Positions 26,742-35,978 are shown, numbered from the stretch's first letter. The stretch is 64,000 nt of DNA from Malaciobacter halophilus (GCF_002837275.1 NZ_NXIF01000002.1:23548-87547), one strand, 5' to 3'. Notes: a model not told the origin generated them from the sequence alone. Made by a program: numbers and translations.

Positions 26742-27989
26742 ATGGTAGCTAACAATACTGAAATTTTTGAAACATATGAATCTGAAATTAGAGCTTATTG
26801 TAGAGCGGTACCTACTGTATTTAAGGCTTCATCAAATGCAACAATGATTGATGAAAATAATAAAGAGTTTATAGATTTTTTTGGAGGTGCAGGAGTTTTA
26901 AACTTTGGTCACAATAATCCAAAAATGAAACAAGCACTAATAGAGTTTATACAAAGAGATGGTGTTGCTCACTCTCTTGATATGTTTACAGATGTAAAAA
27001 GAGATTTTATTGAAACATTTGCAAATACAATATTAAAACCAAGAGGATGGGAAGATAGAAAGCTTCAATTTACAGGACCTACAGGAACAAATGCTGTAGA
27101 GGCTGCATTAAAACTTGCTAGAAAAGTTACAGGAAGAACAGAAGTAGTAGCATTTAATAGAGGTTTTCATGGAATGACTTTAGCAGCATTAGCTTGCACA
27201 GCAAATAATGCTTTTAGAAGTAGTGCTGGAGTACCTTTAACACATGTAATTAGAGATACATTTAATGATATGGATGCTTTAGAAAATTTAAGACAAAAAA
27301 TGTTTGATTTAGCATCAGGTATGCTTCCTCCTGCCGCATTTTTAGTTGAACCTGTACAAGCAGAAGGTGGTGTTAGAGTTGCTACTAAACAGTGGCTTCA
27401 AGGAGTACAACAACTTGCAAAAGACACAGGTGCACTTTTTATTTTAGATAGTATTCAGTGTGGTTGTGGAAGATGTGGAAGTTACTTTAGTTTTGATGAT
27501 TTAGATGTTGACCCTGATATTATCATTCTTGCAAAAGGTTTAGGTGGATTTGGTACTCCTATTGGGATGTTAGTAAACAAACCAGAAATTGATAAACAAT
27601 GGAATCCAGGACAACATACAGGTACATTTAGAGGACAAGGACTCTCATTTGTTGCAGGTAAAATAGGATTAGAGTATTTTAATGATGAAGAGTTTAATAA
27701 TGAAACAATAAGAAAAGGAAATATAATAAGAGAAGTTTTAGATAATTTAAACTCAAAATACGAAAAAGTAGTTGATGTTAGACAAAAAGGTATGATGCTA
27801 GCAATTGAGTTTGATAGTGCAGATACTGTTAAAAAGATAACTACTAAAACATATGAAAATGGTTTAATTATAGGTGCTTGTTCTACGGGTGAGATTATTA
27901 AGTTTATTCCACCATTAACAATTACTGATGAAGAGTTAAATAAAGGATTAGAAAGATTTACTGCTTCTGTTGAAGCTGTTTTATCTTAA
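26742..27989 (+). CDS. doeD: Diaminobutyrate-2-oxoglutarate transaminase, catabolic (DoeD; EctB-like)
   Basis: Class III PLP aminotransferase, 415 aa. Cofactor motifs: GPTGTNAVEAALKLARK, FNRGFHGMT, the Asp of LDSIQCG and the Schiff-base Lys in LAKGLGGFG. The GTFRGQGLSFV stretch is characteristic of the EctB/DoeD group. In context it should convert L-2,4-diaminobutyrate to aspartate semialdehyde in ectoine breakdown rather than in ectoine synthesis, since no ectA or ectC is present. It lies 14 bases after the M20 gene with an AGGAG site. Confidence 0.88.
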   Translation: MVANNTEIFETYESEIRAYCRAVPTVFKASSNATMIDENNKEFIDFFGGAGVLNFGHNNPKMKQALIEFIQRDGVAHSLDMFTDVKRDFIETFANTILKPRGWEDRKLQFTGPTGTNAVEAALKLARKVTGRTEVVAFNRGFHGMTLAALACTANNAFRSSAGVPLTHVIRDTFNDMDALENLRQKMFDLASGMLPPAAFLVEPVQAEGGVRVATKQWLQGVQQLAKDTGALFILDSIQCGCGRCGSYFSFDDLDVDPDIIILAKGLGGFGTPIGMLVNKPEIDKQWNPGQHTGTFRGQGLSFVAGKIGLEYFNDEEFNNETIRKGNIIREVLDNLNSKYEKVVDVRQKGMMLAIEFDSADTVKKITTKTYENGLIIGACSTGEIIKFIPPLTITDEELNKGLERFTASVEAVLS

Positions 27990-28001
27990 AAGGAGAAGAT
28001 T

Positions 28002-29399
28002 ATGGGATACAGCACAACACACTTTAAATCAATAAATCCATATACAGAAGAAGTTGTATATGAAATACCTATGCATACATTAGAACAAACAAGAGAGATT
28101 TTACAAAATGCTCAAGAAGCATTTTGTAATGAATGGATAAATACAACTTTTGAACAAAGAGCATCACTTTTAAATGCTGTTGCAAAACAAATGAAAGACA
28201 ATCTTGACTATTATGCTTTACCAATGACAGAAGAGATGGGAAAACCTATAAATGAAGCAAGAGGAGAAGTAAATAAGGCAGCTTGGGCAGCAGAACATTA
28301 TGCAAAATTTGCACAAGAGTATTTAAAAACTGAATATTTAGAATCAGATGCTACTGAAAGTTATGTTCAACACTTACCTTTAGGTGTAACATTAGGTATT
28401 TTACCTTGGAATGCTCCTTTTTGGTTAGCATTTAGATATTTAGCACCTGCACTTATGTCTGGAAATACTTGTGTTATGAAACATGATTCTCATACACCTT
28501 TATGTGCAGTAAGAATCATTGAGGCTTTCCAAAAGGCTGGTTTTCCAAAAAATGTTGTTCAAAATGTTGTTGTAGGACACTCTAATTTAGAATCAATGAT
28601 AAGAAATCCTATTGTTAAAGGTGTCTCTTTAACAGGTTCTTCAAAAGCGGGTGCAGCTGTTGGAGCAATAGCAGGAAATGAAATTAAACCTGTAGTTTTA
28701 GAGTTAGGAGGAAGTGACCCAGCTATAATTTTAAAAGATACACAAGATTTAGAAAAAGCCGCAGATGTAGTAGTTCTATCAAGATATATAAATGCAGGTC
28801 AATCGTGTATAGCTGCTAAAAGAATTATTGTTGAAGAACCAATATATGAAGAATTCATCGCTCTTTTAAAACAGAGATTTGAAAAACTTAAACTTGGTGA
28901 CCCAAAAGATGAAACAACAGTAATTGGTCCAATTGCAAGAAAAGAGTTAGTAGAACAAATGCATGAACAAGTTAATAAATCTATCGCGGCTGGAGCAAGA
29001 TTAATTTTAGGAGGAGAGAAACATCAAGGGAAAGGATTTTTCTTCCCTGTTACTCTTCTTGCTGATGTTGAACCAGGTATGGTTGTATCTTGTCAAGAAA
29101 CCTTTGGCCCAATTGCAGCAGTAATAAAAGCAAAAGATGAAGAAGAAGCAATAAAAATTGCAAATGATACAGAATATGGTTTAGGTGGCTCTATTTGGAC
29201 AAAAGATATAGAAAAAGCAAAAAAACTTGCTGGAAAAATTATTACAGGACAAGTATCTATAAATGGTATAGTAAAATCAGATCCTAGACTTCCAAGTGGA
29301 GGAGTTAAAAAATCAGGACTTGGTAAAGAATTAGGGCCACATGGTATAAAAATGTTTGTAAACACACAACAAGTTTGGATAGGTCCAGCTAAAGGGTAG
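28002..29399 (+). CDS. doeC: NAD(P)-dependent semialdehyde dehydrogenase (DoeC; succinate/aspartate semialdehyde)
   Basis: Aldehyde dehydrogenase superfamily, 465 aa. The catalytic Glu (VLELGGSDP) and Cys (NAGQSCIAAKR) are present, with the Rossmann motif GSSKAGAAVG and the late CQETFGPIAAV. It most resembles GabD/SSADH. In this cluster it should oxidise aspartate semialdehyde to aspartate, the last step of ectoine use. It follows doeD after 12 bases with an AGGAG ribosome binding site. Confidence 0.85.
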   Translation: MGYSTTHFKSINPYTEEVVYEIPMHTLEQTREILQNAQEAFCNEWINTTFEQRASLLNAVAKQMKDNLDYYALPMTEEMGKPINEARGEVNKAAWAAEHYAKFAQEYLKTEYLESDATESYVQHLPLGVTLGILPWNAPFWLAFRYLAPALMSGNTCVMKHDSHTPLCAVRIIEAFQKAGFPKNVVQNVVVGHSNLESMIRNPIVKGVSLTGSSKAGAAVGAIAGNEIKPVVLELGGSDPAIILKDTQDLEKAADVVVLSRYINAGQSCIAAKRIIVEEPIYEEFIALLKQRFEKLKLGDPKDETTVIGPIARKELVEQMHEQVNKSIAAGARLILGGEKHQGKGFFFPVTLLADVEPGMVVSCQETFGPIAAVIKAKDEEEAIKIANDTEYGLGGSIWTKDIEKAKKLAGKIITGQVSINGIVKSDPRLPSGGVKKSGLGKELGPHGIKMFVNTQQVWIGPAKG

Positions 29400-29426
29400 T
29401 TTACTTCTTCTAGTAAGGAGAGAAAA

Positions 29427-30605
29427 ATGAAATTAGCTTTTCCTAAAGCAGAGTATGTAAAAAGAGTAAAAAAAGTACAAAGAGAGATGCGAAGAAAAGG
29501 CATTGATGTACTTATTGCAACTGACCCTGGAAATATGAATTGGCTAACTGGTTATGATGGTTGGTCTTTTTATGTACACCAAGGAGTAATTGTATCTTTA
29601 GATGAAGAAGAGCCTATTTGGTTTGGAAGACATATGGATAAAAGTGCAGCACTACTTAGATGTTATATGAAAGATGATAAATTAATTGCATATCCAGAAG
29701 AGTATGTTCAAAATCTTGATAAGCATCCAATGGAGTGGTTAGCAAAAAATATCTTTTTTGCTAGAGGATGGCATGATGCAACTATTGCTACAGAGATGGA
29801 TAATTATTACTACTCTGCACAAGCACATTTAAGTTTAGTATCTAATCTTTGGAAAGCAAGATTCGTAGATAGCCAAAATCTAGTAAATTGGGCTAGATGT
29901 ATTAAATCTGATAAAGAGATAGAGTATATGAAGATTGCAGGTAGAATAACTTCCAAAATTCATCAAAGAATACTTGATGTTGCAAGGGTTGGAATTCCTA
30001 AAAGTTTTGTTGTTGCACAAATTTATGAAACTGCAATTGAAGGAGTTGATGGATATAGTGGAGATTATCCTTCTATTGTCCCTTTACTTCCTTCAGGGAA
30101 AGAGGCATCTGCTTCACATATTACTTGGGATAATAAACCTTTTAAAGCAAATGAAGGTACATTTTTTGAGGTTTCAGGATGTTATAAAAGATACCACTGC
30201 CCAATGTCAAGAACTTTATACATGGGGAAACCTTCCCAAAGGTTTCTAAATGCAGAAAAAGCTCTTCTTGAGGCTATTGATGCAGGACTTGAACAAGCAA
30301 AACCTGGTAATAAGACAAGTGATATTGCAAAAGCACTTGATAAAGTAATGCTTAAATATGGCATTGATAGACATGGTGCAAGATGTGGTTATCCAATAGG
30401 AGTTAGTTATCCTCCTGATTGGGGAGAAAGAACTTTTAGTATAAGAGCTTCTGATGATACAATTTTAAAATCAGGAATGACCTTTCACTTTATGCCAGGC
30501 ATTTGGCAAGATGATTGGGGAATTGAAATAACTGAAAGTATCTTAATAAATGACGATGGATGTGAATCACTTTGTGATTATCCAAGAAAACTATTTATTA
30601 AGTAA
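29427..30605 (+). CDS. doeA: Ectoine hydrolase DoeA (M24 peptidase family)
   Basis: A 392-residue creatinase/aminopeptidase-P-like protein: N-terminal domain to about 150 and a pita-bread C-terminal domain (ASHITWDN, CYKRYHCPMSRT, GIDRHGARCGYPIG, FHFMPGIW, GIEITESILI). Several residues that bind metal in true M24 peptidases look replaced, as expected of DoeA/EutD, which open the ectoine ring to N-acetyl-diaminobutyrate. The presence of DoeD and DoeC directly upstream strengthens this call. No ectoine transporter or DoeX-type regulator is in the window. AAGGAG precedes the ATG. Confidence 0.85.
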   Translation: MKLAFPKAEYVKRVKKVQREMRRKGIDVLIATDPGNMNWLTGYDGWSFYVHQGVIVSLDEEEPIWFGRHMDKSAALLRCYMKDDKLIAYPEEYVQNLDKHPMEWLAKNIFFARGWHDATIATEMDNYYYSAQAHLSLVSNLWKARFVDSQNLVNWARCIKSDKEIEYMKIAGRITSKIHQRILDVARVGIPKSFVVAQIYETAIEGVDGYSGDYPSIVPLLPSGKEASASHITWDNKPFKANEGTFFEVSGCYKRYHCPMSRTLYMGKPSQRFLNAEKALLEAIDAGLEQAKPGNKTSDIAKALDKVMLKYGIDRHGARCGYPIGVSYPPDWGERTFSIRASDDTILKSGMTFHFMPGIWQDDWGIEITESILINDDGCESLCDYPRKLFIK

Positions 30606-30609
30606 ATTT

Positions 30610-30735
30610 CTATTTAAAAACCTCTTGCCAAGAGTAAATATTCTTAATTGCTCTTGGCTCTACTACAAAAGATAGTAAAGAAAGAATCAAAAATAAAGCA
30701 ATAAAAAAAGCGATTATTTTAATTAGTTTATTCAT
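30610..30735 (-). CDS. Small single-pass membrane peptide (41 aa), unknown function
   Basis: A 41-residue reading frame with an ATG behind AAAGG (spacing 6) in the gap between doeA and uvrA. It encodes a basic N-terminus (MNKLIK), one hydrophobic helix (about 7-26) and a short polar tail (VEPRAIKNIYSWQE). It converges with doeA. The 3' part contains an 8-bp inverted repeat (30627-30634 with 30651-30658) which may serve as transcription stop. No homologue recognised; the ribosome binding site and typical small-membrane-protein layout are the support. Confidence 0.5.
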   Translation of the reverse strand: MNKLIKIIAFFIALFLILSLLSFVVEPRAIKNIYSWQEVFK

Positions 30736-30839
30736 TTATTACCTTTAATTATTTTTTATATTAAACAATAAAGATTCTTAGAATAAACACAAATTTATAA
30801 ACTTACATTTTTTATATATTTAGTTTCATCTTTCTTTGG

Positions 30840-30845
30840 TATAAT
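30840..30845 (+). promoter_or_regulatory. Putative -10 box of uvrA
   Basis: TATAAT preceded by TTTGG, 46 bases before the uvrA ATG. No LexA/SOS box is recognisable around it. Confidence 0.5.
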
Positions 30846-30891
30846 ATGAGCTTTATTTTTTACAAAACCTATTTAAAATGGACTATTATTT

Positions 30892-33708
30892 ATGAAAGAT
30901 GCAATTAAAATTTATAACGCAAAAGAGAATAACTTAAAGAATATTAATTTAGAAATACCTAAAAATAAACTTATTGTTTTTACAGGGCTATCAGGTTCTG
31001 GAAAATCTACATTAGCATTTGATACACTTTATGCTGAAGGACAAAGAAGATATATAGAATCACTTTCTGCATATGCAAGACAATTTTTAGATAAAGTTGG
31101 AAAACCTGATGTGGAAAGAATTGAGGGATTAACACCAGCAATTGCAATTGACCAAAAAACTACATCTAAAAATCCTCGTTCAACAGTAGGAACTATTACA
31201 GAAGTTTATGATTATTTTAGACTTTTATATGCAAGAGTTGGAAAACAACACTGTCATAAATGTGGAAAACCAATATCACAAATGAGTTCTTCAGATGTAA
31301 TTGAACAAGTTCTTTCACTTCCAGATGGAGCAAAAATTGTAATACTAGCACCACTAATTAATAGAAAAAAAGGAACTTTTGCAGACCTTTTAGAAGGGCT
31401 TCGAAATAAAGGCTATGTAAGAGCAATGATTGATGGTGTGATGGTTAGACTTGATGAAGAGATTGAACTTGAAAAAAATAAAATGCATACTATTAAAATA
31501 GTAATAGATAGAGTTGTAGTAAAAGAAGAGAACAGAGATAGAATCGCACAAGATGTGGAAAAAGGTTTAAAAGAGAGTTTTGGAGAGTTAGAAGTAGAAA
31601 TTATTAATCACAAAGAGTTAGACTGTGATAAGCATGTGCACTATTCTGAGCATATGGCTTGTTTTGATTGTAAAATCTCTTTTGAACCATTAGAGCCTTT
31701 AAGTTTTTCATTTAACTCACCCAAAGGTGCTTGTTCTTCATGTGATGGTTTAGGAATTAGATATTCACTTGATATGAAAAAAATTATAAATGAAGACTTA
31801 TGTCTAAAAGATGGTGCTATTAAGATTATTTATGGTTTCAATAAGGGTTACTACTTTAAAATGCTAACTGCTTTTTGTGAAGCAGCAAATATTGATATGA
31901 ATAAAACTTTTAGAGAACTTGAAGAGCATGAAAAAAAAGCCATATTACATGGTGGAGTAGAAGAAGCTGTATTTACTTGGAAAAGACATAAATTAAGAAG
32001 AAAATGGGAAGGTATTGTAACAATTGCATATAACATGGTAAAAGATGAAAAAGACATGGCAGAATATATGACTGAAAAAACATGTGATTCATGTAATGGA
32101 AATAGATTAAAGCCCTCTTCTCAAAGTGTTTATGTAGCAAAAAAAACAATATCAGACATTATAAATCTTCCAATTGAAGATGCACATAAATTTTTTCAAG
32201 ATGAAAAAAACTTTGATTATTTGAATGCACAAAATAAAATGATTTCAGCTCCTATTTTAAAAGAGATTAGAGAAAGAATCTTCTTCTTAAATGATGTAGG
32301 ACTTGGATATATTACTTTAGGAAGAGATGCAAGGACAATCTCAGGAGGAGAAGCACAAAGAATTAGAGTTGCTAGTCAAATTGGTTCTGGACTTACAGGA
32401 GTTATGTATGTACTAGACGAACCTTCAATTGGTCTTCATGAAAGAGATACAAATAAACTAATAAAAACACTTAAAGCTTTACAAGAAAAAGGCAATACTG
32501 TAATTGTTGTAGAACATGACAAAGAAACAATTAAAGAAGCAGACTTTATAGTAGATATTGGACCTAATGCTGGAAAATATGGTGGAGAAATTGTTTTTGC
32601 AGGAACATTAAAACAGATGCTAAAGGCAAACACTTTAACAGCTCAATATGTGTCAGGTAAAAAACAAATAGCCTATTCTCACAATAGACCTCAAGAAAAA
32701 TATATTGAAATAAAAAATGTAAATATCAATAATATTAAAAATTTAGATGTACAAATTCCACTTAAAAATCTTGTATCAATCACAGGAGTTAGTGGAAGTG
32801 GTAAATCATCACTTATTTTACAAACTTTATTACCAGTAGCAAAAGAGTTATTAAATCATGCAAAAAGAGTAAAAAAAGTTGATGGAGTTGAAATATCAGG
32901 ACTAGAAAACTTAGATAAAGTAATCTATCTTGACCAAAGTCCTATTGGAAGAACACCAAGAAGTAATCCAGCAACTTATACTGGTCTAATGGATGAAATT
33001 AGAACACTATTTTCAAAAACAAAAGAGGCTAGTTTAAGAGGTTATAAAGTAGGAAGATTCTCTTTTAATGTAAAAGGAGGAAGATGTGAGAAATGTCAAG
33101 GTGAAGGTGAAATAAAAATTGAAATGCACTTCTTACCAGATATTATGGTTAAATGTGATGAATGTGATGGACAAAGATATAATAGACAAACTTTAGAAAT
33201 TTTATACAAAGGTAAAAGTATTGCTGATGTATTAAATATGAGTGTTGATGAAGCTTTAGAGTTTTTTGCAAAAGTTCCAAAAATATATGCAAAATTAAAA
33301 ACATTAAGTGATGTAGGATTAGGATATATTACTTTAGGACAAAATGCTGTTACTTTAAGTGGTGGAGAAGCACAAAGAATTAAATTAAGTAAAGAGTTAA
33401 GTAAAAAAGATACAGGAAATACATTATATATCTTAGATGAACCAACAACTGGTCTTCACTTTGCAGATGTAGATAGACTTACAAAAGTTTTACACCACTT
33501 AGTAGAAGTTGGAAACTCTGTACTTGTAATTGAACATAATCTTGATATTATCAAAAACTCTGACTGGGTTATAGATATTGGACCAGAAGGCGGAAATAAA
33601 GGTGGTAAAGTTGTTGCAGAGGGTACACCTGAAGAGTTAGCAAAAACTCATAAAAAAACAAACTCATATACAGGATATTATTTAAATAAAGAGTTAAATG
33701 AAAAATAA
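30892..33708 (+). CDS. uvrA: Excinuclease ABC subunit A (UvrA)
   Basis: UvrA is the damage-recognition ATPase of nucleotide excision repair. The 938-residue protein has two ABC modules (Walker A GLSGSGKST near 32 and GVSGSGKSS near 635; signatures ISGGEAQRI and LSGGEAQRI), zinc-finger Cys pairs (CHKCGKP, CDSCNGN, CEKCQGEGE, CDECDGQ) and the UvrB-binding region. Length is normal. DUF309 gene overlaps its end. Confidence 0.99.
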   Translation: MKDAIKIYNAKENNLKNINLEIPKNKLIVFTGLSGSGKSTLAFDTLYAEGQRRYIESLSAYARQFLDKVGKPDVERIEGLTPAIAIDQKTTSKNPRSTVGTITEVYDYFRLLYARVGKQHCHKCGKPISQMSSSDVIEQVLSLPDGAKIVILAPLINRKKGTFADLLEGLRNKGYVRAMIDGVMVRLDEEIELEKNKMHTIKIVIDRVVVKEENRDRIAQDVEKGLKESFGELEVEIINHKELDCDKHVHYSEHMACFDCKISFEPLEPLSFSFNSPKGACSSCDGLGIRYSLDMKKIINEDLCLKDGAIKIIYGFNKGYYFKMLTAFCEAANIDMNKTFRELEEHEKKAILHGGVEEAVFTWKRHKLRRKWEGIVTIAYNMVKDEKDMAEYMTEKTCDSCNGNRLKPSSQSVYVAKKTISDIINLPIEDAHKFFQDEKNFDYLNAQNKMISAPILKEIRERIFFLNDVGLGYITLGRDARTISGGEAQRIRVASQIGSGLTGVMYVLDEPSIGLHERDTNKLIKTLKALQEKGNTVIVVEHDKETIKEADFIVDIGPNAGKYGGEIVFAGTLKQMLKANTLTAQYVSGKKQIAYSHNRPQEKYIEIKNVNINNIKNLDVQIPLKNLVSITGVSGSGKSSLILQTLLPVAKELLNHAKRVKKVDGVEISGLENLDKVIYLDQSPIGRTPRSNPATYTGLMDEIRTLFSKTKEASLRGYKVGRFSFNVKGGRCEKCQGEGEIKIEMHFLPDIMVKCDECDGQRYNRQTLEILYKGKSIADVLNMSVDEALEFFAKVPKIYAKLKTLSDVGLGYITLGQNAVTLSGGEAQRIKLSKELSKKDTGNTLYILDEPTTGLHFADVDRLTKVLHHLVEVGNSVLVIEHNLDIIKNSDWVIDIGPEGGNKGGKVVAEGTPEELAKTHKKTNSYTGYYLNKELNEK

Positions 33709-34030
33709 TAGAGCAATTGATAACTTTATTAAAGCACTAGAAGAGCATGAGTTTATAAAAGCTCATGAACTTTTAGAAGATGATTGGAAAGCTTTTAAAA
33801 GACAAAAACAGACTACTGAAGCAAAAGCTTTACAAGGACTTATAAATGGTGCGACTGCTCTTGCTTTATATCATATAAAAAAAAGGCCATCAGGTTTTAT
33901 AAAAGTTTGGCCTGTTTATATAAAATATAAACCTTTATTACAAAATGCCAAATTAAAAGATAAAAATAGATTTTATGATGCTTGTAATATTCTTGAAAAA
34001 AAAAGAGATGAACTTATCAAAGACCTTTAG
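33698..34030 (+). CDS. DUF309 domain protein
   Basis: A 110-residue helical protein. The DUF309 pattern is visible: FIKAHELLEDDWK near residue 20 (family EAHEVLEELW) and LQGLINGATALALYHIKKR. Its function is not established. The ATG overlaps the last codons of uvrA (11 bases), so it is translated with uvrA. It has no signal peptide or membrane segment. Confidence 0.8.
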   Translation: MKNNRAIDNFIKALEEHEFIKAHELLEDDWKAFKRQKQTTEAKALQGLINGATALALYHIKKRPSGFIKVWPVYIKYKPLLQNAKLKDKNRFYDACNILEKKRDELIKDL

Positions 34031-34099
34031 TTTAACTTAAATTTTATACTTAATTTAAAAATAGTGCTTCATATAAGTTTATACTAAAAACAATCGCTA

Positions 34100-34105
34100 T
34101 ATAAT
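34100..34105 (+). promoter_or_regulatory. Putative -10 box of the DAACS symporter gene
   Basis: TATAAT 36 bases before the ATG. Confidence 0.45.
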
Positions 34106-34140
34106 TCTTCATAATTTATTGAAATAAAGGAAACACTATT

Positions 34141-35376
34141 ATGTCACTAACCAAAAAGAGTATCTTCTCTAATATAGGTATTCAAATTATTATCGCGATG
34201 GTTTTAGGTACTATTGTAGGAATCATAATGAAACATGATGCTGCAATGTTTGCACCGCTAGGAACTATATTTATCCACTTGATTAAAATGCTTGTTATCC
34301 CGTTAATTGCAATCTCAATCATTAGTGGTGCTGCAAGTATTGGAGGAACAAAGTCTGCTGGAAAGATTGGAGCGTTAACTTTTGCATTCTTTTTAATTAC
34401 TTCAGGATTTGCTGTATCTTTAGCTTTAGCAATGGGTGAATATTTTACTCCAGGTGTTGGTGTAGATTTAAGTAGCGTAGAAGGGATGTTCTCGGATAAA
34501 TATGCAAGTAAAGGTGCTCTTCCAGGATTTTTCGAAACAATTACTGGAATTATACCAACAAATATTTTTCAATCACTAACAGATGCAAATATCTTGCAAA
34601 TTCTTTTCTTCTGTCTTTTTTTAGGTATTGCTATATCTAAACTTGAAAAAGAAAAATCTCAACCTCTTTTAAATGGAATAAATGCTTTAGTTGATGCGTT
34701 TATTTGGATGATTCATGTAGTTATGAAATTTGCACCAATTGGTGTATTTGGATTAATGGCTGATGCTATTGGTACTTTTGGATTTGATGTATTACAACTT
34801 GTAACGAACTTAGTATTAGTATTTATTGCTGCAATACTTATTTTTGGTTTTATTTTCTTTCCTATATTAATTAAACTATTCTCAACTATGAGTGTTAGAA
34901 AATTTATTAGTGCAATGAAAAAACCACAAAGTGTTGCTTTATCAACAGCTTCTTCAATGGGAACACTTCCTGTTACTATGGAAGTTTGTGAAGAAGAGTT
35001 AAAGGTTTCTAAATCTACTTCTTCATTTGTTTTACCATTAGGAGCCACTATTAATATGAGTGGAAATGCAATCTATTATGGATTAGTAGCAATTTTCTTT
35101 GCACAAATCTTTAATGTACAATTAGGATTTGCAGAGTACGCAGCAATTGTATTAACTGCAACAATTGGTGCAATAGGACAAGCAGGGGTTCCAGGACCTT
35201 CATTTTTAGTTGTTGCAGTATTAATTGCTGCTGGAATTCCAATTGAAGGACTTCCTTTACTTTTTGCACTTGATAGAATATTTGATATGATTAGAACAGC
35301 ATTAAATATTACAGGTGATGCAGCTTGTGCAGTAATTATTGATGAATATGCACAAAATCAACCTAGCAAATGCTAA
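34141..35376 (+). CDS. Dicarboxylate/amino acid:cation symporter (DAACS family)
   Basis: A 411-residue membrane carrier of the GltP/DctA/GltPh type that imports glutamate, aspartate or C4-dicarboxylates with Na+ or H+. About eight helices plus the re-entrant loops are visible. HP1 carries the Ser-rich STASSMGTLPV stretch, TM7 has NMSGNAIYYG (family NMDGT), and HP2 is GAIGQAGVPGPSF. TM8 DRIFDMIRTALNITGD holds the substrate-binding Asp/Arg region. It has its own promoter. Exact substrate unclear. Confidence 0.92.
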   Translation: MSLTKKSIFSNIGIQIIIAMVLGTIVGIIMKHDAAMFAPLGTIFIHLIKMLVIPLIAISIISGAASIGGTKSAGKIGALTFAFFLITSGFAVSLALAMGEYFTPGVGVDLSSVEGMFSDKYASKGALPGFFETITGIIPTNIFQSLTDANILQILFFCLFLGIAISKLEKEKSQPLLNGINALVDAFIWMIHVVMKFAPIGVFGLMADAIGTFGFDVLQLVTNLVLVFIAAILIFGFIFFPILIKLFSTMSVRKFISAMKKPQSVALSTASSMGTLPVTMEVCEEELKVSKSTSSFVLPLGATINMSGNAIYYGLVAIFFAQIFNVQLGFAEYAAIVLTATIGAIGQAGVPGPSFLVVAVLIAAGIPIEGLPLLFALDRIFDMIRTALNITGDAACAVIIDEYAQNQPSKC

Positions 35377-35380
35377 ATTT

Positions 35381-35746
35381 CTAAAAAGCTTCAGCAGCTT
35401 CTTGCTGTTGAACTTTTAGAAAATAAGCTTTAAGCCTCATCATCTCATCTGTAGGGTATTGACTTTCAAAATCACCCCTATTTACCTTAACATAAAAATC
35501 TTTTGAATTACTGTTATAACCAAAATCTAAATTTGTTAATTTATACTCTACAAAACTTGAAATATTAGCATCTGATACTTTTTTTGTCTCTTTTGTTTCT
35601 TCTAATTTAGTAAACTCTTCTTTTACTTTTGAAGACTCTTTGCCTTCGATTACTTGTGAAGTAGCATTCGAAGGTTGTACTTTTTGAATTTGAACAGATT
35701 GCTCGTTACTGTAAGATTCAAGTTTTGGGATCAAACCATACTCCAT
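35381..35746 (-). CDS. Small FlaG-like protein, function uncertain
   Basis: A 121-residue soluble protein. The N-terminal half is polar and Glu/Lys/Ser-rich (likely disordered), the C-terminal half (about 70-118) shows LTNLDFGYNSNSKDFYVKV then PTDEMMRLKAYFLK, which resembles the compact FlaG pattern (a beta-hairpin followed by a helix after I-P-x-E). This similarity is weak. I start it at ATG 35746 because AAGGAGG lies five bases upstream; the longer frame from 35773 has no such site. It converges on the symporter gene with four bases between. Confidence 0.6.
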   Translation of the reverse strand: MEYGLIPKLESYSNEQSVQIQKVQPSNATSQVIEGKESSKVKEEFTKLEETKETKKVSDANISSFVEYKLTNLDFGYNSNSKDFYVKVNRGDFESQYPTDEMMRLKAYFLKVQQQEAAEAF

Positions 35747-35878
35747 AACAACCTCCTTATCAAAAGTTATCACTTCAATTACCTATTTAATTATATAAAA
35801 AAAACTTAAGTTTTGTCAAATATTCTTAAAATAAAGTAAATTTCTGTTAATATACGTTGTATTTTTTTCAAAATAGTA

Positions 35879-35884
35879 TATAAT
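35879..35884 (+). promoter_or_regulatory. Putative -10 box of the CNNM gene
   Basis: TATAAT preceded by GTA, giving a 5' leader of about 75 bases that would contain the short leader frame. Confidence 0.45.
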
Positions 35885-35918
35885 ACAATGTTTACTATTT
35901 AATCTAAGGAGAAATTAA

Positions 35919-35978
35919 TTGGAAGACAGTTCCCAGAGGTGCAATACAATTACAGGTGACAAAAAATGGAAATATTAA
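35919..35978 (+). CDS. Possible 19-aa leader peptide overlapping the CNNM gene start
   Basis: TTG at 35919 lies seven bases after a strong AAGGAG site (35907-35912) and opens a 19-codon frame (MEDSSQRCNTITGDKKWKY) that ends at TAA 35976-35978, ten bases inside the CNNM gene in another frame. The stretch is richer in G/C than the flanks and repeats AGGTG. It could be an attenuation or translational-coupling peptide of a metal-transport gene, but no homologue is known to me. Confidence 0.35.
   Translation: MEDSSQRCNTITGDKKWKY

Noticed and set aside
26742..27989. EctB of ectoine synthesis
   Set aside because: No ectA or ectC is present and the neighbours are ectoine hydrolase and a dehydrogenase, so the catabolic DoeD role fits better.
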